Notes: generated by a model from the letters alone, not told the origin. A DNA stretch of 64,000 bases from a bacterium (GCA_905221545.1 CAJNDO010000011.1:4275-68274), one strand, 5' to 3'. Shown: positions 45,839-53,967, counted from the first letter of the stretch. Translations and numbers: made by a program.

Positions 45839-45889
45839 TTATTTAAAAAATAACTTAATAAACCACGGATACAAGATTGGTAGATACAT
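45839..45889 (-). CDS. Array peptide 1: MYLPILYPWFIKLFFK
   Basis: First ORF of the array in transcription order, just after the terminator of the response regulator gene. 16 residues, aromatic (Y2, Y7, W9, F10, F14, F15), two Lys, no signal or Gly-Gly leader. GGAAAGGAG lies 8 nt before ATG. A leaderless antimicrobial, PSM-like or toxin peptide, or a signal, are the options. Confidence 0.6.
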   Translation of the reverse strand: MYLPILYPWFIKLFFK

Positions 45890-45939
45890 GAAATAGGCTC
45901 CTTTCCTTTTCCTCTTACCTATCTATTCGAAAAAGAATT

Positions 45940-45981
45940 CAAAAAAATAAGAATATCAGAAAATTTTCCGACATTCTTATT
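45940..45981 (-). terminator. Terminator between the response regulator and the array
   Basis: Long stem (AATAAGAATGTC... paired with its mirror across GAAAATTTTC) followed by seven T. The array therefore needs its own promoter or readthrough; no clear promoter was found. Confidence 0.8.
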
Positions 45982-46008
45982 GATAAATTGATTCAAGTCT
46001 AACAGATA

Positions 46009-46740
46009 TTAGACATTGAGATATTTTTTAAGGCTTCTTCTGGCTGTTCGTGATACGGGGAAGTGCAAGCCTTCTAACAGGGTTACTTCTGTCGCAGTCA
46101 TCTCTTCAATGGCCTGTAAACTGACCAACGTATTGCGATTGGCATAGACAAAGTAATCTTTTTCAGCCTTGGCAGCGATATCCTTGAGACTGCCATAAAT
46201 GGTCTTGATAGAATGATTGGCATAATAGACCTTGATACGATGGGATTCCACTGAAGTTTCAAAGGCTAAAATCTCATGGTAGGGCAGAGTAAAGCCCCGT
46301 CTTCCCTCAAAACTATAGGTGAAGAGACGCATATTTTCCCTCTTATCCACTGCCAGTACATAGTCCAGACAGCGCTCCAGCTGATGACGGTAATCCTCCT
46401 CAGGCTGATCCTTGGAAATAAAATCCAAGGCAGACAAGTGGTAGCGAAAAACTAAAGGCAAGGCCTCCGAGTGCGTAGACACAAAGACAATACTTGTAAA
46501 AGGATCTCGCTCCCGAACCTGTTGAGCAACCTGAAAGCCCCGTTCACGCTCTCCATCAATCTCTAAATCCAATAAATAGAGCTGGTAATGGTCAAAATAC
46601 TGGGAATACTTTTCAACATCTCCATAGTTTTTGGCAATATCAATTTCCAATCTTAAATTGCGAGAGCGACCGATATCTAATAAAGTCTGCTCTATCCGTC
46701 CTTGCTGGATTCTATCGTCTTCCAAAACTAAAATTCTCAT
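46009..46740 (-). CDS. LytTR-family response regulator, BlpR/ComE type
   Basis: 243 residues: a receiver domain with Asp58 (LYLLDLEIDGE) and a C-terminal LytTR DNA-binding domain (about 138-243, ending SVSRTARRSLKKYLNV-like). Relatives ComE and BlpR bind pairs of 9-bp repeats and switch on competence or bacteriocin genes. It overlaps the kinase gene by 4 bp and is the only complete regulator for two kinases. Targets may include the array and the bacteriocin genes next to it; this is inferred from position. Confidence 0.88.
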   Translation of the reverse strand: MRILVLEDDRIQQGRIEQTLLDIGRSRNLRLEIDIAKNYGDVEKYSQYFDHYQLYLLDLEIDGERERGFQVAQQVRERDPFTSIVFVSTHSEALPLVFRYHLSALDFISKDQPEEDYRHQLERCLDYVLAVDKRENMRLFTYSFEGRRGFTLPYHEILAFETSVESHRIKVYYANHSIKTIYGSLKDIAAKAEKDYFVYANRNTLVSLQAIEEMTATEVTLLEGLHFPVSRTARRSLKKYLNV

Positions 46741-48071
46741 TCCTCTTCCCCTCGTTTCTCAGCCTTAAATGGCAATTCTAAATCTTGTCTAAAGGTCGTC
46801 TCTCCTAGCTGGGTATCTAAGTTCAAATTATAATGAAAAACCATATCCTCCAAGGTCGCTAAGCCCAGTCCACTGTGGTTTCCCTTGGTCGAATAACCCT
46901 TTTGACTGAGAATGCTGGGATTCAGTTCTTCTTTCTTACGAGTGTTTTCAATGATAAAACGGACACTCCTATCGCCTGCCAATAAAGCAACCCGAATCTG
47001 CGGATTTTCAGCCTCACTGGCTGCCTCTAAGGCATTTGTCGTGAGGATAGAGAGGATACGAATAGCCTCCAACATCGGCAATGCCAGCTCTTCGACAACA
47101 CCCACCGTCTCCAAACTAAAATGAATTCCCTGCTTATCTGCCACAATCATGGCTTTGGCCAAGGTATTGCGAATGGCTATGTCATGGATATTGTGAAGAT
47201 TAAAGGCTGTGTAATCTGCCTTTCTCAGCTTTTCATTGGTCTTTAGAAAGACATCTTGATAAATGGTAGACACCTCGGCCATATCTTGATTCGCTATTGC
47301 AGGCTCCATGCTGGCGACAATCCCTGCAAAATCATGACGGAAACCTCGAACCTCATCATAGAGATGACCTAGCTTATCCACCATTCCTTGCAAGGAACGA
47401 TTTTCATCTTCCTGTCTCTGAATGGTCTGCTCATCACGATAAGCCTGCTCCAAATGCTTGATATAAAAGAGCCAAGAGAAAAAGAGAATGAAAATCAGCA
47501 GAGAAATGGTCGTGTCAAAACGAACGTAGAAAGAACTATTTCTATTGGTCATAAACGAAGAGAAGATCCTAAATCCAGTCAGAGGTAGGATAATGAAAAA
47601 ACTCTTATGATAGTGGGTTTTGAAAGCATCTGAAAAGAATAAATCCAAATCCAAAGACCAACGCTTCATCATAACTACTGTTAATACGATAGCTAATAGG
47701 GAAAAAGAAGAGTTAACAATCCCATTACCTACTTCTGATAGCATATCTATATCTAACATCCGAATATAGAACAATACCAATAAATAGCGAATACTCTGAT
47801 AAAAACTAAAAAGATAGAGTGAAAGAAATAAAGATTCTCCTTTTTTCTTCCTATTCATATAGAAAATAAGGTAAAAAAAGATTAAAACTTCCAAATACAT
47901 GATTTCAAAAAAAGTTTTACCAGCTATTGCTTGCATCATTAGTAAACAGACTACGTATCTCTTTTTACGAAATTCCGGTGTAATTTGGTAACCTAGATAG
48001 ATTGGAGGAACTATAATGGAGACTATCAACAATAAAGCAAATAGAGTTTCCTTAATAAAAGTCAAAATCAT
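46737..48071 (-). CDS. BlpH/ComD-type histidine kinase, copy 1
   Basis: 444 residues. The N-terminal half has six or so membrane helices (1 to about 205), then a coiled linker, the H-box FRHDFAGI with His246, and a GHKL ATPase domain (TTNALEAASEA, GLGLATLEDM). Such kinases sense exported peptides. Residues from about 135 on are almost identical to the second kinase at 48274, while about 1-133 differ. Its start overlaps the stop of the truncated regulator (ATGA). Confidence 0.88.
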   Translation of the reverse strand: MILTFIKETLFALLLIVSIIVPPIYLGYQITPEFRKKRYVVCLLMMQAIAGKTFFEIMYLEVLIFFYLIFYMNRKKKGESLFLSLYLFSFYQSIRYLLVLFYIRMLDIDMLSEVGNGIVNSSFSLLAIVLTVVMMKRWSLDLDLFFSDAFKTHYHKSFFIILPLTGFRIFSSFMTNRNSSFYVRFDTTISLLIFILFFSWLFYIKHLEQAYRDEQTIQRQEDENRSLQGMVDKLGHLYDEVRGFRHDFAGIVASMEPAIANQDMAEVSTIYQDVFLKTNEKLRKADYTAFNLHNIHDIAIRNTLAKAMIVADKQGIHFSLETVGVVEELALPMLEAIRILSILTTNALEAASEAENPQIRVALLAGDRSVRFIIENTRKKEELNPSILSQKGYSTKGNHSGLGLATLEDMVFHYNLNLDTQLGETTFRQDLELPFKAEKRGEEE

Positions 48072-48277
48072 ACTATCAAATCACGCTCTCCATCAATCTC
48101 TAAATCCAATAAATAGAGCTGGTAATGGTCAAAATACTGAGAATACTTTTCAACATCTCCATAGTTTTTGGCAATATCAATTTCCAATCTTAAATTACGA
48201 GAGCGACCGATATCTAGCAAAGTCTGCTCTATCCGTCCCTGCTGTACTCTATCATCTTCCAAAACTAAAATTCTCAT
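48068..48277 (-). pseudogene. Truncated duplicate of the LytTR response regulator
   Basis: 69 codons. The first 65 match the complete regulator at 46009 (including Asp58) and then it ends DLIV at the junction with the next kinase. It lacks the rest of the receiver and the whole DNA-binding domain, so it cannot regulate DNA; at most it could act as a phosphate sink. Product of a tandem duplication of the kinase-regulator pair. Confidence 0.85.
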
Positions 48278-49620
48278 TCCTCTCCCCCTCGTGTCTCATC
48301 CTTAAATGGCAATTCTAAATCTTGTCTAAAAGTCGTCTCTCCTAGCTGGGTATCTAAGTTTAAATCATAATGAAAAACCATGTCCTCCAAGGTCGCTAAG
48401 CCCAGTCCACTGTGGTTTCCCTTGGTCGAATACCCCTTTTGACTGAGAATGCTGGGATTCAGTTCTTCTTTCTTACGAGTGTTTTCAATGATAAAACGGA
48501 CACTCCTATCACCTGCCAACAAAGCAACCCGAATCTGCGGATTTTCCGCCTCACTGGCTGCTTCTAAGGCATTTGTCGTGAGGATAGAGAGGATACGGAT
48601 AGCCTCCAACATCGGCAAAGCCAGCTCTTCTACGACCCCCACCGTCTCCAAACTAAAATGAATTCCCTGATTATCTGCCACAATCATGGCTTTTGCCAAG
48701 GTATTACGAATGGCTATATCATGGATATTGTGAAGATTAAAGGCTGTGTAATCTGCCTTCCTCAGCTTTTCATTGGTCTTTAAAAAAACATCTTGATAAA
48801 TGGTAGACACCTCAGCCATATCTTGATTCGCTATGGCAGGCTCCATACTAGCAACAATCCCTGCAAAATCATGACGGAAACCTCGAACTTCATCATAGAG
48901 ATGACCCAGCTTATCCACCATTCCTTGCAAGGAACGATTTTCATCTTCCTGTCTCTGAATGGTTTGTTCATCACGATAAACCTGCTCCAAATGCTTAATG
49001 TAAAAGAGCCAAGAGAAAAAGAGAATGAAAATCAGAAGAGAAATGGTCGTGTCAAAACGAACGTAGAAAGAACTATTTCTATTAGTCATAAACGAAGAGA
49101 ATATCCTAAATACAGTCAGAGGTAGGATAATGAAAAAACTCTTACGATAGTGGGGTTTGAAAGCATCTGAAAAGAATAAATCCAAATCCAAAGACCAACG
49201 CTTCATAATTTTACAACATAAAAATATTGAGAATAAATCAAATATAGCTTGATACAACGTCGAAAACTTGTCTAAAAACAACCAATTCTCACCAGATAAT
49301 ACACGAAGCCAGATTGTCAAAAATAAATAGCGAATGCTTTGAAAGAAAATAAAAAGATATAAGGAAAGAAAAAGAGATTCCACTTTTCTCTTATGCAATA
49401 CCAGTAAAAAAATACAGTAAAAGAAGAGAAGAATTCCTATATGAAATAATTCTCCAAATGTTTGACGAGCAAAAAAACTAATTAAAAATACAAGGACCCA
49501 ATAACGTTTTTTATAAAATTCTGGGGAAATTTGAGCGCCTAAAAAAATAGTGGGCACTATGGTTGAAATAACTACCAATAGTATATATATCACAGAAAAT
49601 AAAAATTCTAAAATAACCAT
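48274..49620 (-). CDS. BlpH/ComD-type histidine kinase, copy 2
   Basis: 448 residues, same design as the kinase at 46737: membrane sensor (1 to about 210), FRHDFAGI H-box, GHKL ATPase. The first about 137 residues are different from copy 1 and the rest nearly identical. It overlaps the truncated regulator gene by 4 bp. First gene of the four-gene kinase-regulator run; AGGAG lies about 13 nt upstream, rather far. Confidence 0.88.
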   Translation of the reverse strand: MVILEFLFSVIYILLVVISTIVPTIFLGAQISPEFYKKRYWVLVFLISFFARQTFGELFHIGILLFFYCIFLLVLHKRKVESLFLSLYLFIFFQSIRYLFLTIWLRVLSGENWLFLDKFSTLYQAIFDLFSIFLCCKIMKRWSLDLDLFFSDAFKPHYRKSFFIILPLTVFRIFSSFMTNRNSSFYVRFDTTISLLIFILFFSWLFYIKHLEQVYRDEQTIQRQEDENRSLQGMVDKLGHLYDEVRGFRHDFAGIVASMEPAIANQDMAEVSTIYQDVFLKTNEKLRKADYTAFNLHNIHDIAIRNTLAKAMIVADNQGIHFSLETVGVVEELALPMLEAIRILSILTTNALEAASEAENPQIRVALLAGDRSVRFIIENTRKKEELNPSILSQKGYSTKGNHSGLGLATLEDMVFHYDLNLDTQLGETTFRQDLELPFKDETRGGEE

Positions 49621-49726
49621 AGAATGAAATAGCTCCTAATTTATTTAAGCAAAGTAGTATTAATAATATTTTTCTACTCGATACAACTCTCTAATTTTTC
49701 GTACTTTCTGAAAAACGATAAATCCA

Positions 49727-49772
49727 CAAAAGGCTTTAGTTTCTTTTAAAATACAAGAAATCTAAAGCCTCT
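49727..49772 (-). terminator. Terminator of choline-binding gene 49829
   Basis: AGGCTTTAG/CTAAAGCCT stem with inner TTTCTT/AAGAAA pairing, then TTTTG. Confidence 0.65.
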
Positions 49773-49828
49773 TGAAAATGATTTGCACGTTTTATTTTTT
49801 ATATTCGTTGTGAAGATTGCTTATCTAT

Positions 49829-51007
49829 TTATTTTACCACAAGAACTTTATAATATTCATACTTATTTGGCTGTGTAATCTTAATTTTTTGACCATAGAA
49901 ACCATCGATTTCTTTGTCAAAATAATCTGAAAATCCTGATGGCAAGCGTTTCATCTTAAGAACCTCACCAGATTGGTCCGCATATACAAGTAAGTGATGG
50001 AGGGTTGTAGCCATACCATCATCAATCAGTACAAAGTAACCTGTTTTGAGCTTACCTTGTCCATTATCTAAATAGTATAGTTTATTGTTATTGATTGTGA
50101 AGTTATCAAATCGAAGTCGTACACCTGGGTCTTCTAGATAAAGATCATTGCCAACTTTTTTGATTTCTGATCTAGTTGTCATCTCTGGAAGTGGTAATAC
50201 TCTACGACCATCTGCTCCAAAGTAATATCGACCTGGTAGATTTTGGAAATTACGAATGACAGCTTTAGGATCAATTTCTTGTCCTTCTTCTTTATTATCT
50301 ACTAAAGCTAAGGTTGTATTTGCAACCTCATCCCCATATTTGTCGGAAAGCTTCTTGAACTCAGGTTTGATATACCAAGTGTTTTTATCCACGATAACAT
50401 CAGTAAAGTTATTTCCGTCAAATTTTGCTGTAATCAGATATTCATTTCCATCGCCTAAACGAACAATGTCACCATTTTTATAAGGGCTATTTTGTAAAGT
50501 GAACATATGGCCATCCTTGCTGAGAATATAGCCTGTCCCATCACTAGAATTTACAACTCTATCAGAGGCCATTGCACCTGATTGTTCAAAATAATACCAA
50601 TTACCATCTATGAACACCCAACCTGTCATCATAGAACCACTAAAATGAAGATAGTACCAAGTAGCTCCTTCTTTGTACCAACCTGTACGCATGGCGCCAC
50701 TATCTGCTAGGGAGTACCATGTGCTACCTTCCTTGTACCATCCAGTACGCATAGCCCCGCTATCTGCTAGTGAATACCATGTATTGCCGTCTTTGAGCCA
50801 GCCTGTCTGCATTTTACCAGAACCATCGAAGTGATACCAAGAGCCAGCATTTTGCACCCATTTATTTTTAGCTAGGCTGCCATCTTGAGAAAGATTCCAG
50901 TCAGACCCATTTTTAACCCAAGTATCTGCAGCTTGTGCTTGCTTGATTGACAAAAGCAGACCAGCACCTGCAAGCAAACCAAGTGTGAGTAGTTTAAATT
51001 TTTTCAT
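49829..51007 (-). CDS. Choline-binding surface protein with unknown C-terminal domain, copy 1
   Basis: 392 residues. Signal peptide MKKFKLLTLGLLAGAGLLLS ending QAQA, then about six choline-binding repeats (about 28-165), here N-terminal, followed by a C-terminal domain of about 225 residues without recognised family. Start at 51007, since AGGAGG is 8 nt before this ATG and only 2 nt before the upstream one. It is a paralogue of 52162, and the two flank a divergent Rgg-type regulator, suggesting joint control. Confidence 0.85.
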   Translation of the reverse strand: MKKFKLLTLGLLAGAGLLLSIKQAQAADTWVKNGSDWNLSQDGSLAKNKWVQNAGSWYHFDGSGKMQTGWLKDGNTWYSLADSGAMRTGWYKEGSTWYSLADSGAMRTGWYKEGATWYYLHFSGSMMTGWVFIDGNWYYFEQSGAMASDRVVNSSDGTGYILSKDGHMFTLQNSPYKNGDIVRLGDGNEYLITAKFDGNNFTDVIVDKNTWYIKPEFKKLSDKYGDEVANTTLALVDNKEEGQEIDPKAVIRNFQNLPGRYYFGADGRRVLPLPEMTTRSEIKKVGNDLYLEDPGVRLRFDNFTINNNKLYYLDNGQGKLKTGYFVLIDDGMATTLHHLLVYADQSGEVLKMKRLPSGFSDYFDKEIDGFYGQKIKITQPNKYEYYKVLVVK

Positions 51008-51096
51008 AGCCATTTCCTCCTTTATTGAATAGTTATAAAAAGATATTTTTCCATCATAAACATTCTACATAACTCCTAATAATCCTTAAGAGTCAA

Positions 51097-51108
51097 CCAA
51101 CACCTTCT
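51097..51108 (-). promoter_or_regulatory. Shared motif AGAAGGTGTTGG before copy 1
   Basis: Occurs also as AGAAGGTGATGG before copy 2 (53435-53446). Candidate binding site for the Rgg-type regulator. Confidence 0.4.
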
Positions 51109-51119
51109 TTCTATCATCA

Positions 51120-51148
51120 TTGCCCACCCCACACCTTTATGATATACT
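51120..51148 (+). promoter_or_regulatory. Promoter of the Rgg-type regulator
   Basis: TTGCCC, 17 bp, TATACT with an extended TG. Confidence 0.6.
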
Positions 51149-51204
51149 AAATATAAATATTTTCTTAAAACTTCTACTTTTGGAACATTTTTGGAGGCAA
51201 AAAT

Positions 51205-52074
51205 ATGCGGTGGGATATTGGTTCAGTTTATAAATACATTCGTAAGTCAAAAGGGATTACACAAAATGAGGTCTGTGGTGACTACATTACTCATTCTAAC
51301 TTATCAAAGTTTGAAAATAATCATTCTACTCCTAGGTATGATACTATGGAATTACTTTTGAGGCAAATTGATATGAGTTTCGATGAATTTCATTATATTT
51401 GTCAACATTACCAAATGGATTCTCGTAAGAAATTATTTTCAGAATATTATCAGGTCATTTCTTCGCCTAATCTAGAAGAAATGAAGACACTGCTATCAAA
51501 ATGTCAAATTTATCTAGATGAAGTACAGAATGATATCCCAATAGAGCATGCTGTGAAAGAACTAACCATTTTTATAGAAGTGATTGAAAATCAGTTTTCC
51601 GATAAAGCCCAAGCCTTGGCTGAAGAGTTATGGAAAGAATTGGAAAAAAGAGATCAGTGGTTCCTCTCGGATTTACGGTTGTTAGTGATGATCATTTTCC
51701 ATTTCCCTATTGATTCACTAGAAATGCTACGTCAAAGGCTTGTAAAATCCTTAAATAAATACACAGATTATCGTCCAATTCAAAGTATTCATTACTCCAT
51801 TCTAGCCAATATGACACGAATGTACCTTGAAGCAGGGAAGAAAGATGACTGTCTATGCTTAATTCAAGAATGTCTTGATTTAGCAAAAACATTGAAACGA
51901 TACGATTTATTAGGTGTAGCTCAAGTACGTCTGGGAATCGTTAATGAAGATCATGCTATGATTAATAAAGGATTATCCTTACTCGAATCAACAGATGAAA
52001 GTCGATTACTAGAAGAAATGAAAAGAGAAATTAGTGATTATTATCAAGCAGATTTTTTTGAAACAGAGGGCTAA
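51205..52074 (+). CDS. Rgg/MutR-family transcriptional regulator
   Basis: 289 residues. The N-terminal HTH (about 5-60: SVYKYIRKSKGITQNEV, THSNLSKFENNHSTPRYDTM) is followed by a long helical, TPR-like domain as in RRNPP regulators, which bind short peptides. Rgg proteins often control neighbouring genes with a short hydrophobic peptide; no clear SHP gene was found. It lies between two paralogous choline-binding proteins on the other strand. GGAGG precedes the start. Confidence 0.85.
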   Translation: MRWDIGSVYKYIRKSKGITQNEVCGDYITHSNLSKFENNHSTPRYDTMELLLRQIDMSFDEFHYICQHYQMDSRKKLFSEYYQVISSPNLEEMKTLLSKCQIYLDEVQNDIPIEHAVKELTIFIEVIENQFSDKAQALAEELWKELEKRDQWFLSDLRLLVMIIFHFPIDSLEMLRQRLVKSLNKYTDYRPIQSIHYSILANMTRMYLEAGKKDDCLCLIQECLDLAKTLKRYDLLGVAQVRLGIVNEDHAMINKGLSLLESTDESRLLEEMKREISDYYQADFFETEG

Positions 52075-52096
52075 TAGTAACTATTACTTTATGAAT

Positions 52097-52140
52097 AAAA
52101 GCGAACATGACTTCCTAGTAAACAAAGCTGTTCGCTTTTT
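52097..52140. terminator. Bidirectional terminator after the regulator
   Basis: AAAAGCGAAC/GTTCGCTTTTT stem between the convergent regulator and choline-binding genes. Confidence 0.8.
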
Positions 52141-52161
52141 CGTTTTACTCTGTCTGATAGT

Positions 52162-53283
52162 TTATTTCACAACAGAAACATTTCCTGTCTTACTATCGAT
52201 TTTAACAGTTTGACCGTAGAAACCGTCAATTTCTTTATTAAGATAATCTGAAATTCCTGTTGGCAATCGTTTCATTTTAAGAATTTCACCAGATTGGTCT
52301 GCATAAACAAGAATATGATAGTGATGATAGCTTGGTCTATCATCAATCAATGCAAAATAACCTGTTTTGAGTTTGCCATTATCACCATCTAAATAGTATA
52401 GTTTATTATTATTGATTGTGAAGCTGGTAGCTCCAAGACGAAGTCGTGCACCTGGATTTTCTAGATAGACATCATTTCCAACTTTTTTAATCTCTGAATA
52501 GGTGGTCATTTCTGGTAAATTTGTTACGCGACGACCATCTGCCCCAAAGTAATACCTGTTTGGTAAGTTTTGGAAATTTTTCACGACAGCTTTAGGATTA
52601 ATTTCTTGTCCTTCTTCCGTATTATCTACTAAAGCTAACATCGTATTGGAAACTTTATCTCCATATTTATCAGAAAACTTCTTAAATTCAGGTTTTATGT
52701 ACCAAGCATTTTTTTCAACAATGACTCCATCTTTTCCATGAATAAGATGATAATCATACCCATCAGACAAAGTAACAATATTTGTGATAATTGTATCATC
52801 CGCTTGAGATTGTTCAACCTGACTTGGGAGTTTGGTTAACATATAACCATCCTTACCAATGACATAACTTTCCCCATCGCTTGCTGGAACAGCTCTATCT
52901 GCGACCATAGCACCTGATTTTTCAAAGTAAGACCATTGACCATTTGCAGCCGCCCATCCTGTTGCCATAGCGCCACTGTCTTTGAGGTAATACCATGTAG
53001 ACCCTTCTTTGTACCAACCTGTGCGCATAGCACCACTATCTGCTAGTGAATACCAGGTGTTACCTTCCTTGTACCAGCCTGTCTGCATTTTACCAGAACC
53101 GTCAAAATGGTACCAAGAGCCAGCATTTTGCACCCATTTGTTTTTAGCGAGGTTGCCATCTTGAGAAAGATTCCAGTCAGCGCCATTTTTAACCCAAGTA
53201 TCTGCAGCCTGTGCTTGGTTGATAGACAAAAGTAGACCAGCACCTGCAAGTAAACCAAGAGTGAGAAGTTTAGATTTTTTCAT
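52162..53283 (-). CDS. Choline-binding surface protein with unknown C-terminal domain, copy 2
   Basis: 373 residues, same plan as copy 1: signal peptide, about five choline-binding repeats (to about 145) and the same C-terminal domain (WYIKPEFKKFSDKYGD, NRYYFGADGRRV, LVYADQSGEILKMKRLP). The N-terminal DNA is nearly identical to copy 1 and the middle (about 150-190) differs. Start at 53283 for the same spacing reason. Confidence 0.85.
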   Translation of the reverse strand: MKKSKLLTLGLLAGAGLLLSINQAQAADTWVKNGADWNLSQDGNLAKNKWVQNAGSWYHFDGSGKMQTGWYKEGNTWYSLADSGAMRTGWYKEGSTWYYLKDSGAMATGWAAANGQWSYFEKSGAMVADRAVPASDGESYVIGKDGYMLTKLPSQVEQSQADDTIITNIVTLSDGYDYHLIHGKDGVIVEKNAWYIKPEFKKFSDKYGDKVSNTMLALVDNTEEGQEINPKAVVKNFQNLPNRYYFGADGRRVTNLPEMTTYSEIKKVGNDVYLENPGARLRLGATSFTINNNKLYYLDGDNGKLKTGYFALIDDRPSYHHYHILVYADQSGEILKMKRLPTGISDYLNKEIDGFYGQTVKIDSKTGNVSVVK

Positions 53284-53402
53284 AGCCATTTCCTCCTAGA
53301 ATAGATAAATCCAAAGCAAGAAAATCCAATAGAAACGAAGTCAAAAGAGATACCAGGTTCATAAACCTGAACAACAAGACCTCCTAACATTTCCACGAAC
53401 AT
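53280..53402 (-). other. 40-codon ORF ahead of choline-binding copy 2
   Basis: MFVEMLGGLVVQVYEPGISF and on, ending YSRRKWL. Its stop overlaps the choline-binding start (ATGA). No ribosome binding site is seen, so it may be a chance ORF or a leader ORF. Confidence 0.2.
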
Positions 53403-53434
53403 AAGATAGAGACTAGTTTATCAAAAGTACATAG

Positions 53435-53446
53435 CCATCACCTTCT
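53435..53446 (-). promoter_or_regulatory. Shared motif AGAAGGTGATGG before copy 2
   Basis: Partner of the motif at 51097. From 53447 to 53692 I see only A/T-rich sequence and no gene. Confidence 0.4.
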
Positions 53447-53692
53447 CCCAACTATAAAATAAATCCTTTTTTATATCTACATTATAGTCCTGGAAAAAAG
53501 GAAAGTCAATTAAAATTGTGATTATATTAACATTTATACTCTAACGAAAATCAATCTATCTCTTCTTTTGATCTTCATTTCTTATCTCCTTTTGGAGATT
53601 GATTTTTCTGATTTCATTATATCCCTTATTTGTCCCCATATCTCTTCTGTCCCTAGAAAGACTAAATCTGTTCCTAAACGGTCACTTGAACC

Positions 53693-53724
53693 AAAGAAAA
53701 ATTCCAAAGCAAATGCCTTGGAAC
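53693..53724 (-). terminator. Terminator of acpP
   Basis: TTCCAAGGC/GCTTTGGAA stem then five T on the minus strand. Confidence 0.75.
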
Positions 53725-53733
53725 TTCTTATCT

Positions 53734-53967
53734 TTAATTTGCTTGAATGATTTTAACCACATCTCCTACGCTCTGCAGTTGATCAATTTCCTCGTCACTG
53801 ATTTCGATACTAAATTCATCTTCCAGTGTCAAGATAAACTCCATCAAGTCAACTGAGTCAGCATCCAAATCGTCTTTCAGACTCGAGGATTCTGTCACGA
53901 CAAAGTCCTCTCCCTGTCGCTCTTGGATAATAGTCACAATACGGTCAAAAATTTCTTTTTCTGTCAT
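53734..53967 (-). CDS. acpP: Acyl carrier protein
   Basis: 77 residues, acidic. The phosphopantetheine site is Ser38 in DDLDADSVDLMEF (DSV instead of the common DSL). Second ACP type next to plsX, as SP_0038 in pneumococcus. It carries acyl chains for phospholipid synthesis. 5 bp after plsX. Confidence 0.95.
   Translation of the reverse strand: MTEKEIFDRIVTIIQERQGEDFVVTESSSLKDDLDADSVDLMEFILTLEDEFSIEISDEEIDQLQSVGDVVKIIQAN

Larger units (their letters stand above)
44961..45940 (-). repeat. Tandem array of eight ~125-bp units, each encoding a 16-17 aa peptide
   Basis: Start codons at 45889, 45762, 45638, 45514, 45389, 45264, 45139 and 45014, spaced 127, 124, 124, 125, 125, 125 and 125 bp. Each unit has AAAGGAG or similar 8-9 nt before the ATG, the ORF, an A/T-rich hairpin across the stop (CTAAATTA/TAATTTAG), then paired TTCGAA palindromes. 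Differences inside ORFs are mostly silent and no copy is frameshifted, while spacers carry indels. It lies between the LytTR/kinase locus and the bacteriocin genes. Confidence 0.9.

Noticed and set aside
44945..45940. CRISPR array
   Set aside because: Units of about 125 bp are similar along their whole length, with no unique spacers and no cas genes. Each unit holds an ORF with a ribosome binding site.
51014..51060. SHP-like pheromone ORF of 13 codons (MFMMEKYLFITIQ) before the choline-binding gene
   Set aside because: Too short and without the basic N-terminus and hydrophobic C-terminal pattern of SHP peptides; probably chance in a leader.
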